This document shows positions 50,059 through 62,864 of a stretch of DNA of 64,000 bases, in pieces. Origin of the DNA: Nissolia schottii (taxonomy: Eukaryota > Streptophyta > Magnoliopsida > Fabales > Fabaceae); NCBI GenBank assembly GCA_003254905.1, contig QANU01072020.1:53283-117282 (forward strand), written 5' to 3'. The first letter of the stretch is position 1, and each line of letters starts with the position of its first letter. Made by a program: the position numbers and the translations under genes. The notes beneath the pieces were generated by a model. That model had not been told where the DNA came from and searched no databases. It saw only the letters and a list, made by a program, of their open reading frames with translations.

Positions 50059-52553
50059 ATGTCTGGGGCAGGGCAAGCCATGGACATGGACCGCGTGGGG
50101 TTTCCGAAGGCGAAACCCGCGGCGGCTCAGGGCGGTTGCAACCCGGCCAAGAAACCGGGTCCGGTGTCGATGGATCACGTGCTCCTCGCTCTCCGCGAGA
50201 CGAAGGAAGAGAGGGATCTTCGGATTCGGAGCCTCTTCAATTTCTTCGACGCAGCGAGCAGTGGGTACTTGGATTACGCTCAGATTGAGGCGGGTTTGTC
50301 GGCGCTGCAGATTCCCCCGGAGTACAAGTACGCCAAGGACCTCTTCAAGGTCTGCGATGCCGATAAAGATGGCAGGGTCGATTACATTGATTTCAGGCGC
50401 TACATGGATGACAAGGAATTGGAGCTTTACAGAATCTTTCAGGATATTGATGTTGAGCACAATGGCTGCATTCTCCCTGAAGAGCTTTGGGATGCACTTG
50501 TCAAGGCTGGTATTCTTTTTTAGCTCCTTACTCGTTGGTTATTGCTCTGTGATCATTTATTTATTTGATTATCCTTTTTTTCAATTAATTGGTGTTGTTT
50601 TTGGTTGCTGTCTTGTTATTTTTGTGAGTGATGTAAACGAGTGTGTTGTTCTCTGTTGCTTGCCTTTTCCCTTTTTCAACGAGTGGGCCAAGAAGTGTTG
50701 ACATTTTGATTTTACTTCATTTTAAACTTGCATTGCTTGTTGTTGTGGTTGTGATAGCAACCATGCTCCAGGGAACTTGCAGGGTAAGCTTGTTTTTATT
50801 AGTGTAGGGTCACCGGGGATTCTATGATTGGGAGGAGTATTATTTTTGTTTTCTAATGGGACCTGGATAGCCATAAAAGTTGCTGAGATACTGCAGAGGT
50901 TTAATATTTGTTTGTAACTGTGGTGAAACCTTGTGCATTTGTGTCTTATTTGAGGATATACTTTTGTGTTGGTTAGATAGATTTTGTCTTTTCTTGTAAA
51001 AACAAAGTTGGGAATAATTCTATGGATCTGCATAGTGCTTGGGATCAGTGAAAACTGGTTCACTTTTTTGTAAGCTTATAATTTGCTTAGTCTGTGTAAT
51101 TTATGTAGTTTTTCAGGTAGGAATTCCTTTAAGGCTTTTTGTGGAAGCTTTTTCCAATTCTCTCGTTCTATTTTTCTCCTGTGGAATTTATCATAAGCCT
51201 ACGCAGCTTCTATGATGCAGGGATTGAAATTGATGAAGAGGAGCTTGCTCGCTTTGTGGAGCATGTTGATAAGGACAATAATGGAATTATCACTTTTGAA
51301 GAATGGAGAGATTTTCTTCTGCTTTATCCTCATGAAGCAACTATTGAAAATATATACCAGCATTGGGAAAGGGTGTGCCTCGTAGACATTGGAGAACAAG
51401 CTGTGATTCCTGAGGGCATCAGCAAGAATGTGCACAGGAGCAAATACTTTATTGCAGGCGGGATAGCAGGAGCTGCTTCTCGCACGGCAACTGCTCCTCT
51501 TGATCGTCTAAAGGTGGTCTTACAAGTTCAGACCGGGCGTGCTTCTATTATGCCAGCAGTAATGAAGATATGGCAACGAGATGGTTTGTTAGGGTTTTTC
51601 CGAGGTAATGGATTAAATGTTGTGAAGGTTGCACCAGAAAGTGCCATCAAGTTCTATGCTTACGAAATGCTGAAAAATGTAATTGGAGATGGTCAGGGGA
51701 ACAAAGATATTGGTACTGCTGGAAGACTTTTTGCAGGTGGCATGGCTGGAGCAATTGCACAGATTGCTATCTACCCAATGGACCTTGTTAAAACTAGGTT
51801 GCAGACTTGTGCTTCAGATGGTGGAAGGGTTCCCAAGCTGGGAACACTTACAAAGGATATATGGGTTCAAGAGGGACCTAAGGCTTTCTACAGAGGGCTT
51901 GTTCCATCTCTTCTTGGCATGATTCCTTATGCAGGCATTGATCTCACTGCTTATGACACCTTGAAAGACATATCCAAGAGATATATTCTTGTCGATAGCG
52001 GTACGATATTTCAACCTCATTATCTCTTGAACTTGCTGATTTTATATTGTTCTAACAGCTTTGAATTTCTAAGGATAAATTATCAACTCTGAATTTTTTT
52101 TTATTCTTTTTTCCCCTTTATAGAGCCCGGTCCTCTAGTACAATTGGGGTGTGGGACAGTTTCAGGAGCTCTTGGTGCTACTTGTGTCTATCCTCTGCAG
52201 GTTATTCGGACAAGGTATAATTTTGTATCAGTATTAATGTATTTATTTGTTTTCCTTCTTCCTAAAGAGATATGAAGTGGGGTATTTTGTTCTCTGAAGC
52301 TACTTTCCTTCTATTTTTTTATGTATGATCTTTGCTGACATTACATTGTAATGCTTCCAGACTGCAGGCACAACCTTCAAACAGTTCTACTGCTTACAAG
52401 GGAATGTCTGATGTATTCTGGAAAACTCTTAAGGATGAAGGCTTCAGAGGTTTCTACAAGGGACTCATTCCAAATCTCCTCAAAGTTGTGCCAGCTGCAA
52501 GCATTACTTATATGGTTTATGAAAGTATGAAGAAGAGTCTTGATCTTGAATAG
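50059..52553 (+). CDS. APC1: Calcium-dependent mitochondrial ATP-Mg/Pi carrier (SCaMC type)
   Basis: Inner-membrane carrier exchanging ATP-Mg for phosphate under calcium control. Exons are 50059-50509, 51221-52000, 52124-52214 and 52361-52553; 504 residues, the family's full length. The N-terminal half holds four EF-hand units: [33 protein letters not shown] (best canonical loop), [13 protein letters not shown] and [15 protein letters not shown]. The C-terminal half has three carrier repeats, marked by [20 protein letters not shown] and [10 protein letters not shown], each followed by the usual G-x-FYRG or FYKG element; the first repeat starts [17 protein letters not shown]. The start ATG lies after an A-rich leader. 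In the third signature the usual Asp is Gln, normal for this family. By position it matches Arabidopsis APC1; the APC1 versus APC2 distinction is inference. Confidence 0.95.
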
Positions 52554-55500
52554 AGTTAGCTGTTGCCTAGAGCTAATTTCATAATATTATAGGGAATCTT
52601 GAATTGTTGATGGTGACGATAAAGAAAAGAGATTACTAATCCTGTGTAGGTATTATTACATATATAGTCATTCTTCTGAGGATATCCTGAAACCATTTTG
52701 TAGTCAGAAAGTTTTTCCCCATGCTTATCTGAACTAAAGAAGGCTTTGTTTGTTGCCTTATTATATAAGGCATGATAATATGAGTTTATATTATAAGATT
52801 TATTCTTATCATATATTTAGGGTGACAAAATGATAAATTGAGCTATTTTTCTGCATGTAAAATGAAATTCTTATGAAGTTTACCGGTGAAGATTTCGTTG
52901 TTCAGATTCCTTCCTGTTCAATGCAAGGCCATTTGTTGTGAACAACAATAGATATTGCAATCACTGATTTGGTATGAATAATTGCTTAGAATTCAGACCC
53001 ATAGCCTTCACAGCTTGGACTTCCTGCTCTCATGTTGTAGTGTATAGGTTATAAAATTCTGCTGCTTGTTTAGCTGGATCTGTCTAAGAGACCATGATTA
53101 TTTACATGCCCAAATTTTTGTCTGTGTCTCGGTCAGTGTTGTGGGTAGAAAAGGAAAATCCGTAAAGTCATACTAAAGTGTCTTTTCAGACTGATAATAA
53201 GAAGCGGTGGAAAAAAATCAACATATCTCATATCATATAGTATCATTTTAGAGTTTAGACCAGAATAGTCAGCTATTATAATGCTCAACACTATAGTGAA
53301 CTTCTTTCCAATGTCATTATCTAATTGTGTTTCTCTTCTATTATCCAATCCCTCTTTGTAGGCTTTTTAGTTTGTGGAAGCGTTCAGTGCGCACTGCATA
53401 ATGGATTGATTCATTATTGTTTTTGCCATCACAACATCATATTGGGAATTTGGTTACGTGTACAATAGTATCATTTTAGTTGGATTTGCATGACTCACTG
53501 ATTTTCTTTCATAAAAGCTTCCCCATGTGTAACTTGCTCGTCCATTGACTTCATGTAACTCGCATAGCAGCATATCTTCTGCTCCGTATCTTTGTGCTTG
53601 AACTAGTACACCTAAATTGCATATTTTGTAGTTTGCTTGTTTTTCTATTTTTTTTGTAACCAACTTTTGCTATTTGAAAATACAGTTGTATACATTTTGT
53701 CACTCTTCTTACAGCACATTATATCCCTCTCACAATCAGGATTATTAATAGCAGAAATAGCGTTTTACTCAAAACCTTTTTTTTTTGTCATCATGCTGCT
53801 ATTTCTACTATAGCGGCCAATTAATACGGTAAAATAGCATAGCTGCCAACTCAAAATTTGCTATGCTATTCCGTTGTATTGACGCTATAGCGGATATTTG
53901 ATAACATTGCTCACAACATATTATGGGTCTTACTTTGTTAGAAGTGGATCACATGATGTGTTATGAGATGAGTGATAAAGTATAGACACATTTTCATATG
54001 TTAAAGGAACATTTTCCTTTAGCAAAATAAGAAAGAGAAATGCTAAGATATAAAATCATTCAATTACTTATATTCAATAATATAAGCTTTTAGAATAAAT
54101 TCTTAACCAACATCATAGCTTTTGTGACAAAATAATTGTTAATGCTATTTCTAAATATTGTCTGAAAGAACTTTAACATCATATTTACAATTTCCACAAA
54201 ACATTGGACATAAGCCCAAGACATGCCATGTTGCACAAATACCAATAATCATAAGCATGAACTGAAGTTATACGAAAGATAAAATATCTTTTGAGCTCAC
54301 TTTTACTTTTCATGTAAATCTATGGGGTGAAGGGAGAATCATTCATATTCTCTTGCTAGCTAACACGATATAATATACTTGGTTTTAATTTTAGGCTTAA
54401 CTTCTATTAATCAGCTTTTGCTATAACAATCTCCCTCTCTTGTGAATCAGTAGGCTATATTATTTTGATTACTAATCAATAAAAATCTTTGGACAAATAA
54501 TCTGCACTTAAACTTGACAATATGAATATGTTGTCTTCTTTTTATATTGGAGACCAACAAACAGTGTACAACTTTATTCATATCCATAGCTTTCAACAAA
54601 GACAGAGGCAAATATTACAATAATCCCTACTTCTCAAATCACTCACAACCTCAGTTTCTGCTGCTTGCCTTGTTAACAGACACGCACATATACATAGGAT
54701 TGTATAGCTAGGTGGGTTTATGAGTCAAGCATACAAAGTGAAATTAGTCTGAAGAATAAGGAAGAAAGAGAGAAACATAACAACACCAAATAAGCCTCAT
54801 AGAAATCAACACAAACATTGATCTAAGATGAAAACTGCAGAAAAGTGGTGCAGCTTCATGAATTGAAACCCCGGAAGAAAGGCTTTGCCTCCCCTTAGCA
54901 TCATCCAATGACTTGCCTTTTTCATACTACTTACTCTCTTCAAAGAGAGAGTAGCATAATATTCATCAAAAGCTGAACATTAGCTATCTTCATCCTCTTC
55001 ATTTTCTTCTTTCTCCATACCCTGAATATGATGGCTTAGCTTGGAGATTGGGTTGCACTGCGAATGAAGGATAATATGGATGTGGGTTTCTTACTTCACT
55101 CACATTCATTCATATATATCCTCTCCCATCATATTGGGGCTTTGAAAAAGCAGACAAAAGAGAACAGATTTTTTTTTGTCCACGTGGGGTGTTTGTTGTG
55201 ATAACGATGATTAATCCTTTCTCAATAAATAAACTTTCATGAAGTGATATGTAATTGGTCACAAATTTTATTTTATTTTTTTTTACAGGCGAGAATCGAA
55301 TTCTTAACCTCACGATTAAGAGACAATGTAAGTTATCACCACACCATATCTGACCGTTAAAAAGAAAAAAATAAGGAAGACAAATAAAAAGAAGAGCATC
55401 ATATTTGAGCAATTTTCAAAAAGGGTCCCATTGAAAAATGCTTATCTCCGTGATAAAAATGTGAGAATATTATTGTTCTTCTCCTTTGGATAAATTCTAA

Positions 55501-57356
55501 CAATATTTTATGGGAGAGGGAGAGGGAGAAGGAAAGTGCCAGAGGCCGCGTGGCTCCATCTGGAAATGGCCGACAATAAGCTAGTAATAAAAAAATAAAT
55601 TATTAGGTAACCATAAAGTGTGGAGTAGAATTATGTTTTAATTAGTTATAAATTGACATCTTAACTTTAAAATATAATTACTAACAAGTTATTTCATAAC
55701 ATAAAATTAAAATATAATTTTATTGTACAATTTTAATTAGCGCTTCATAATCGTATAATATTCCTAATAAAGGAATAAGGTGGGTGAAAAAAGGCATAGA
55801 AGATTGAGAAACAGGTTAATGGTTAAGAAAAGTAAACAAAATGGTATATATTGTAATTCTAGATACTTCACATATATAGTAATGAGAAAAGGTGGTTAAA
55901 GTAGTTAAAGGAACAAAACTGCCTAGTGTAAAGAGAGGAGAGGGAGGTAGGCATGCACTTCCATTTTTTATAAATGGGGAACAATGGGTTGGCACCGTCC
56001 AATTCGTACCCATGCGGATAGTGGAGGACCAAATTATGCTTTCTTATAGTATATATATATGAGCCCAAACCCCATAAGCACCAATTCTTTGAAATCCTGG
56101 AGTAAGTGTAGAATAACTAAAATAGCCCCAAAATTCAACTTTTTTAAATAGAGTACAACTTCATCATAGAGAATCAGAATAGCATCAAGGTTAGAAGATA
56201 GATGCTCTTTAATTTGACCTATGAGAGGAATAGCAATTATTGGTGCATAAAAACAATAATTCACCTTAGGGCCGTCACATCTTCTTCTCCTTAATGCTTT
56301 CAGAAATTATGAGACTTTAGTTTGCTTTTTTCTGATTATATATAGGCTATTATAATGGCAAATGAGGAAAGGCTCCACGAAAGTGCCTGCCTTGGAGAAA
56401 TGACATGGCTTTGTTTGTTTTCACTATAGAAAACATTGCCACTTTACCTTGGAAATCAGGTTTGGTGATGGCTTCCTCACTTTCTGCTTTACAATTTTAA
56501 ATGGCAACAGTTTGGTTTGAATGAAACAGACAAAAGAACTGCATAGACAAAAGAAATACACAATTCCCCCCCCCCCTACATAAACCAAGTTACAAATTAT
56601 TGTTAATTGTTTTCCATGACAGGTATCTGTCTTAATAGTTGTAGCAAACATCAGCAACCTTGACAACTAGGCACGCATCTCTTAAGAGGGAAAACAGTTG
56701 CATGTAAACAGGGGATTCACTATAACCTAGTGTATTTGGCCAGCGTCACCCTTGCGATAGGTTTATCATCTCAACCTATAGCGTTTTAATGGATGCATTT
56801 CTTATATTAAATGTCACTATGAAAAGCTTTAAGAAAACAAAATTGTATCCTTGTTAACAGCTATGTCGTAGAATTCAAGCTTAGATCATTGACTTCATCC
56901 CTTATATTTAGGTAACTCGCTCTCACCATTCCTTATAATAGTCACTATTAAAAACACATTTTTTTCCTATAAAATATAAATTATTTTGAGAAAAATAATA
57001 CCACATGAAACTATGGGTGTGTTTAATTTTAGTTTTTATTTTAAAAATTTTATGAAAAAAATATTGAAAACAAGAAACTGAATTTTATAATTTTTCACTA
57101 TTTCCTTCACAAAATCCTAAAAATAAAAAATTCTAAAAATGAAATTTAAAAACAAACTCACCATTTTCTATAATAAGTATATGGATATCTTGCTTTGGAT
57201 AAGAAAATATATTTTATAAATCGGCAGAAAATGACAAAACAAATTGGTAAACGTTATCTTAGTAATTTTTTTGTAATACACAATCAATATCATATACATG
57301 CAGAATGTACCGTTAGCAACAACGTTGAGAAACAAATTGAAAAAGTTAATACAAAT
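52554..57356. other. Long intergenic spacer
   Basis: 3' UTR of the carrier gene, then 4.5 kb without a recognised host gene. At about 53750-53910 a stretch with repeated CTATAGCGG and ATAGCG motifs in both orientations resembles a degenerate MITE. A SINE-like element is at 55275-55370. A 36-codon frame with plausible composition is at 54999-55109 (-). Confidence 0.45.
55275..55370 (-). mobile_element. SINE-like element
   Basis: On the minus strand: A-box-like ATGGTGTGGTGATAAC, B-box-like GAATTCGATTCTCGCC about 45 bp later, then an A-rich tail (T-run at 55270-55283 on +). It appears to belong to a different family from the element at 14927. Confidence 0.5.
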
Positions 57357-57438
57357 GTGGACGTGCCGGAGTGGTTATCGGGCATGACTAGAAATCATGT
57401 GGGCTTTGCTCGCGCAGGTTCGAATCCTGCCGTCCACG
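57357..57438 (+). tRNA. tRNA-Ser: tRNA-Ser(AGA), copy 1
   Basis: 82 bp. The acceptor stem GTGGACG pairs with CGTCCAC (57431-57437), with discriminator G. The anticodon arm CATGA-CTAGAAA-TCATG places anticodon AGA at 57390-57392 (reads UCU). The long variable arm (GGGCTTTGCTC) is diagnostic of serine, and the T arm is GCAGG-TTCGAAT-CCTGC. Internal promoter A- and B-boxes are intact, and a T5 pol III terminator follows at once (57439-57443). No CCA is encoded, as usual in nuclei. Confidence 0.97.
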
Positions 57439-58103
57439 TTTTTAACTAGCCTCCACGTTTCATCTCTGCGTCCACCATTTGCTGCAAAGGTGCTACAATA
57501 TTACCAGCATAACAATATGGATGAGCATAAAGAAAGCACGTCAACTACCTGCCAAAGTACCCTTTCCTTGCCCAAAGTTCATCATCATCTTTAGTGATAT
57601 TCCCAGTCCGACCACCATTCGACACGTTACTGGAATGCACCACAGCTCCGCCAACCCCCTTGCTTCCTCCTTTGTTTAATCTTCTTCTACAACCCATATC
57701 AAAAATCTGACAAAAGAATTGCTTAAACATGTTAGAGTGATGCTATGGGCGCCTAGCATTACATGCATGACACCCTTATTTTTTACGGAATGGTTATAAT
57801 AAATATGCCCTTCCATAAATTAAGTTGCGGTTGCACAATACATGATGTTTTTCAAATCATGTAACCACATATTCCTTCATGTCGCTCATAAGAGTCGGGC
57901 TGTTTAGCATCTTTCAACATGTTATCTTTGAACTTGATGATAGTTAAATGCACAATTTTCCCCCACTAGACCAAAATTATGGATTACTGTTTGTGGTGGG
58001 ACTTCAGAACTTTACTCAAAATCTCAAACCTCAATGCCACGGGTATAAATAACAACAATTAAGTGCTGTCTCCACTGTGTAAATTCGATTACATATTGAC
58101 AAA
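57439..58103. other. Spacer between tRNA-Ser copy 1 and the CACTA element
   Basis: No gene recognised. A minus-strand frame of 61 codons (57545-57730) contains MGCRRRLNKGG and ends WARKGYFGR; I do not recognise it. Confidence 0.4.
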
Positions 58104-58954
58104 CACTACAAGAAAACAATCAATTACCGTCGGCGTTTCCGTTAGAATATTACCGGCTTACCGTCGAATATTTGTGTTTCCGTCGAAATTAGCGTCAGTC
58201 ATCGGGTCGTTGATAAAAGGTTCGATGCAAACCAATTTAGCGTTGGTTTAAGGTACACCTCCAGAAATTATCGTCGACTAAGACAGATGATAACGGGTTC
58301 ACGTGTCAGTACAATTGAACCGTATTACCATCGTGCCAATGAGACGGTAAAAATAATAATAATTTATTCAACGACCACCGTCGACAAAAACCAACGCTAA
58401 ATGTTTGACTATTTTATTGACTTACCGTCGGTAGAAGGCGACGGCAACTATATTAGTATTTTATTCATCAAATTAAGTCGGTGGAGTCCAACGGTAGAGA
58501 ACAAAATATTTTAGAGCTTTATCGTCAGCTCTTTTGTCCGACTGACGACAAAGTTAAAAAATATTTTATTCTAAGAATATTATTATTTTAATTCCTTAAC
58601 CATCGGTTCGTATCCGACGATAATTGTGGCCCTATTACCGTGGCTTACAACTGATGGTAATAAGTAAATATTTTTTAAAAAAATAAATTTTTAATTAAAA
58701 TTTTATTTCCAAAAACTTATTATTTATTTTAATTACAATTTTAATAAATAATATAACTATACTATTAAATAAAATTATAAATAATCAATATATTATTTTA
58801 ATTACAATTTTAATAAATAATATAGTTATATTATTAAATAATTTTAATTAGATTTTGTAATTTACAAATATATAGAAATGTATATTTAAATAATTAAATA
58901 TTTATTAAATTAATACCAAAATTTGTTTAAATTTAAAAATTATTTAGTTAATTC

Positions 58955-59365
58955 AAATTTATTTATTCAATTAAAATTTATATAATTAATACTAAAGATT
59001 TGTTTATTAATTTAAAATTTATTTATTTAATTAAAATCTATTTATTTAATTAAAATTTATATAATTAATACTAAAGATTTGTTTATTAATTTAAAATTTA
59101 TTTATTTAATTAAAATTTATATATTTAATTAAAATTTATATAATTAATACTAAAGATTTGTTTATTAATTTAAAATTTATTTATTTAATTAAAATCTATT
59201 TATTTAATTAAAATTTATATAATTAATACTAAAGATTTGTTTATTAATTTAAAATTTATTTATTTAATTAAAATTTATATATTTAATTAAAATTTATATA
59301 ATTAATACTAAAGATTTGTTTATTAATTTAAAATTTATTTATTTAATTAAAATTTATATAGTTTA
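58955..59365. repeat. 79-bp AT-rich tandem repeat inside the CACTA element
   Basis: The marker ACTAAAGATTTGTTTATTAA starts at 58991, 59070, 59149, 59228 and 59307, exactly 79 bp apart. The units are almost identical apart from AAAATC/AAAATT and TATTTA/TATATA alternation, so the expansion is recent relative to the rest of the element. Confidence 0.93.
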
Positions 59366-60449
59366 TACTAAATATTTTTTTATTAAATTAAAATTTTATA
59401 TAATTAATTTAATATTTATTGTTTATTTTAATTTTATTAAATTATATAACTTTAAAAACAAATAATGTTAATTGATTTTTTTAATTTATACTATATATAG
59501 AAATTTATATTTAATAACTAAATAGATATTTATTTAATTAATACGTAACATGTTAAATAATAAAAATTTATGCAATTATAATAGTGAATTTTACACATGG
59601 CAAAGTGGTTCAACAAAGTGACAATTAAAATGCTTATATTATGTATATATAAGCATAGCAGTTAAACTTAACAAATAATTGACAAAGTGGTTCAACAAAG
59701 TGGTGCCCATATGTACATCATTGCATGTTTAAATTCATTACATAGTTAAAAATGCAAATAATATACATAATATATTAAGCCTAATGGAACACTACTCCAT
59801 TTAGTCAATACAAAATATCAACAAGCTACACGATATCGGAATATCTTGTTGCTGCCCGGAGAATCCGGCCTTCAATCCTCGTCGGGATCTTCCTCCTCAG
59901 GGTCTTCATCCTCTTCAAAACGTGTTAAATAATTAATAATAAATAATAATATAAAAACTTGCAAATTAATTAATTAATAAATTAAACTATTAATTACATA
60001 CCAGCTGTAACTATCATTGACTCGCAGAATGGGCCAATCCTCGGTCGAGGATGAGTCAGTGCGTGGGTCACCACCTTTCAGAGTACCCAGCGGCTACTAA
60101 GTCTCGGTGAACGTCGGAGTACTCTCCGGCAGCTGGCTATCGATTGGGGAAAAGGCTCGAGGATGAATGTCCGAATAGTTCCCGAACATCGCCGCCTCAT
60201 CTCCTGGTGCCGGCGGATGCATGAAAGTAAGCAACGGATTGTCACCAGACGACATCCCCTAGGTGGGCATAAAACCGTGCCCAATCGAAGATCTGGAGGT
60301 GCGGGCGACGTCCTGCCTCCCCTCCCCCGCCTAGGGTGACGTGAGGGGAAGTAATCAGAAACCTACTTCTTTCCCTTGTCGTCGGCCATTAGTTAACTAC
60401 ACAAAATTAAAAAATCTAAGTTACCATATACATACGTCGCATAACATAC

Positions 60450-61139
60450 ATACTAACATAATATCACAAACATAATACATACATAGATTATATTATTAAC
60501 ATAATATATAATATATACTATATACATATAATAGATACTATACATACATTCATAATAACATCCTACATGCATACATACATACTATACACAAACTACATAC
60601 ATACATACATACTAACATATATACTATTTACATAGTATACATACATACACGCATACATGTTATATACATACATACTATATATATACATAATAACATATAC
60701 ATACAACATACATACATACATACTACATATATACATATATACACACACATAACAACATATATATTATAACATATACATATACATTATATATAACACACAT
60801 ATATATTATAATCTAATGGTTCAACACAATACATTATAACATACAAAATTAAAATACTACATACATATACATAATAATATATATATTATAACATTATGCA
60901 TAACATGCAAAATTAAAATACTAACATATACATAACATACATTATAACACATTCACAACGCACACACATAACATACATATAAATTATACATCAAAATAGA
61001 CATAACATACATATATCAATGTCTAATAACATAATAACAATAATTAATAAACATAATATATATGCATAATAGCATAATAACAATCATTATGCATAATAAC
61101 ATAATGTGTGTATACATATAAAATACAAAATTAAAAAAC

Positions 61140-61172
<33 letters not shown>
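60450..61172. repeat. Microsatellite-rich tract (ACAT/ATAC and AC)
   Basis: Mixed CATA/ACAT repeats through about 60450-61000, followed by an AC repeat at about 61144-61172. All lie within the CACTA element. Confidence 0.85.
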
Positions 61173-61178
<6 letters not shown>

Positions 61179-62179
61179 TACAAATAGGATGATGGTGGTG
61201 GCGGTGGAAGCGACAGAAGCGGCAATGGTGGCAGTGGAAGTCCGACAATGGTGGACAGCAGTAGCTGACACGACGGGAGATGGCGGAGACAACGACACAA
61301 CACAGTGGCGCTCCAGTGGCCTAACACGGCGGGAAAGAGTTAGAGAGAGTGAGAGTTTGAGAGGTTTAGAGAGTGGAGTGAAAGAGAGAGTCTAATGCTG
61401 CAGAGGGGAGAAGCTTTTATAGCAATAGGCGTTTTACATTACCGTCGGACTCCTCCGACGGTTAGATGATAATAAATGAACATTGGGGATAAACCGAGAT
61501 CGTTATCATCGGCTGTCACTGACGGTAACATGTAACCGTTACTGTTTCTGCCGCAACGTTCGTCAGAATAAATTGCAGCTAAAGCTTCGGTTGATATCCC
61601 GATCCAGCAGACGGTAATCTAGTAATTAATGGATGTTGGAGAAGATGCATCGGTTTATAAACCGAGACCTTTACCGTCGACAATAACCAACGGTAACATG
61701 TAACCGTTACTGTTTCCGACATCGTTTCCGTCGGTTTTAGTCGATGGTATAAGATTAATTAATTACTGCAGTTTAACGTTGGAGTAGCGCATCTTTTGAA
61801 ATTCCTAAGAGATTACCGTCGGTTGACACCGACGGTTCCTATTTCCGATGTCGTTTTCGTCAGCCATAGTCGCCAATACCACATGCAATAATTGGTTTTT
61901 TCTCTGATGAGATTACCGTCGGATTGCCATGGACGGTAAATATTACATTGTTAAAATATGGAAAGGATGTGGCTATTTACCATTGGTCACCATATTCCGT
62001 CGGACTTGATCGACAGTAATGAACAGTTACCGTCTCTTTTACGGTAACTTCATGTCCTTTCTCTTAGTTCATTTTTCTACACTAGTTATCATCGGAAATA
62101 TTCATTTTTTCGACGGTATTATCGTCGGGTCACGTCCGACGGTAATGTTTGGACGAAAATAGTCAATTTTCTTGTAGTA

Positions 62180-62725
62180 AAACAACGTCATAGTTCTTCT
62201 GTCTTAGATCAAGTTTAGATTCAAATCTATTAACCTCAATGCCATAGGCATGCCTCTTGCTTACCTAATAGGTAAGAATGCCATTGATGCATACATTTTT
62301 CGTGAAAGCTATCAGTCATGATATTTGTAGTAAATAATAGCAACCTTGAGTCAACTAGGTACATTACATAAGTATCTTGAATAAATAAATAAATAAATAA
62401 AACTTGCATATAAACAAGTTATTTATGTTATAAGTATCAGAAAAACTATGTATCCAAGTATATAGTAATTAAATACATGAATTCTTTCACTTAATAAGCT
62501 AATCATTTTAACAAGATAACAATTTATAGTAATAAATAAATCAGAAACAAAGTTTCTTTCTTAATGTCCCCAACAATATATTCATGAATCATTTAAATCT
62601 GATAAGATGTGTCATCTAAACTTTGATTTTGGAGAGAAATCTAAACATGTTTATTAAAAAAAATAATTAATAAAAAAAAACAGCGTAGGTTATGATCTCT
62701 ATCTTTTCGAATAGCAGACGCACAC
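62180..62725. other. Spacer between CACTA element and tRNA-Ser copy 2
   Basis: AT-rich; no gene seen. Confidence 0.5.
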
Positions 62726-62807
62726 GTGGACGTGCCGGAGTGGTTATCGGGCATGACTAGAAATCATGTGGGCTCGTCCCGCGCAGGTTCGAATCCTGCC
62801 GTCCACG
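62726..62807 (+). tRNA. tRNA-Ser: tRNA-Ser(AGA), copy 2
   Basis: 82 bp, identical to copy 1 except in the variable arm, where CTCGTCCCGC replaces CTTTGCTCGC. Acceptor, D, anticodon (AGA) and T arms are intact, with a T5 terminator at 62810-62814. It ends only 57 bp before the start codon of the PPR gene on the same strand, so it sits in that gene's promoter or 5' UTR. Confidence 0.96.
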
Positions 62808-62864
62808 CATTTTTCCGTTTTCCCTTTGATAATTTACTCACATTTTCGCCCAGGAAACGTAACT

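Larger units (their letters stand above)
58104..62179. mobile_element. CACTA (En/Spm) transposon, non-autonomous, 4.08 kb
   Basis: The left end CACTACAAGAAAA and the right end TTTTCTTGTAGTA form terminal inverted repeats, with the last right base G changed to A. Both are flanked by the 3-bp target duplication AAA (58101-58103 and 62180-62182). The sub-terminal 0.5-0.7 kb on each side is packed with direct and inverted ACCGTCGG/CCGACGGT variants, the usual transposase-binding arrays. Between them lie an AT-rich zone with a 79-bp tandem repeat, a GC-richer block (59850-60400) with an acidic minus-strand reading, microsatellites, and another GC-rich block (61190-61400). No long transposase frame is present. 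Confidence 0.93.

Noticed and set aside
53750-53910. MITE with CTATAGCGG motifs
   Set aside because: Motifs in both orientations hint at one, but ends and target duplication could not be defined, so it is mentioned only within the spacer.
54800-55060. miRNA precursor near 54.9 kb
   Set aside because: No mature sequence of the conserved plant miRNA families that I know matched, and no convincing stem was found.
60078-60284. Possible transposase fragment at 60 kb (-)
   Set aside because: The 68-codon frame has no recognisable DDE or TNP motif; kept only as part of the CACTA element.
61016-61395. Frames at 61 kb on both strands with valine/cysteine or proline runs
   Set aside because: They cross the AC microsatellite and GC-rich block of the CACTA element and show no transposase motif.
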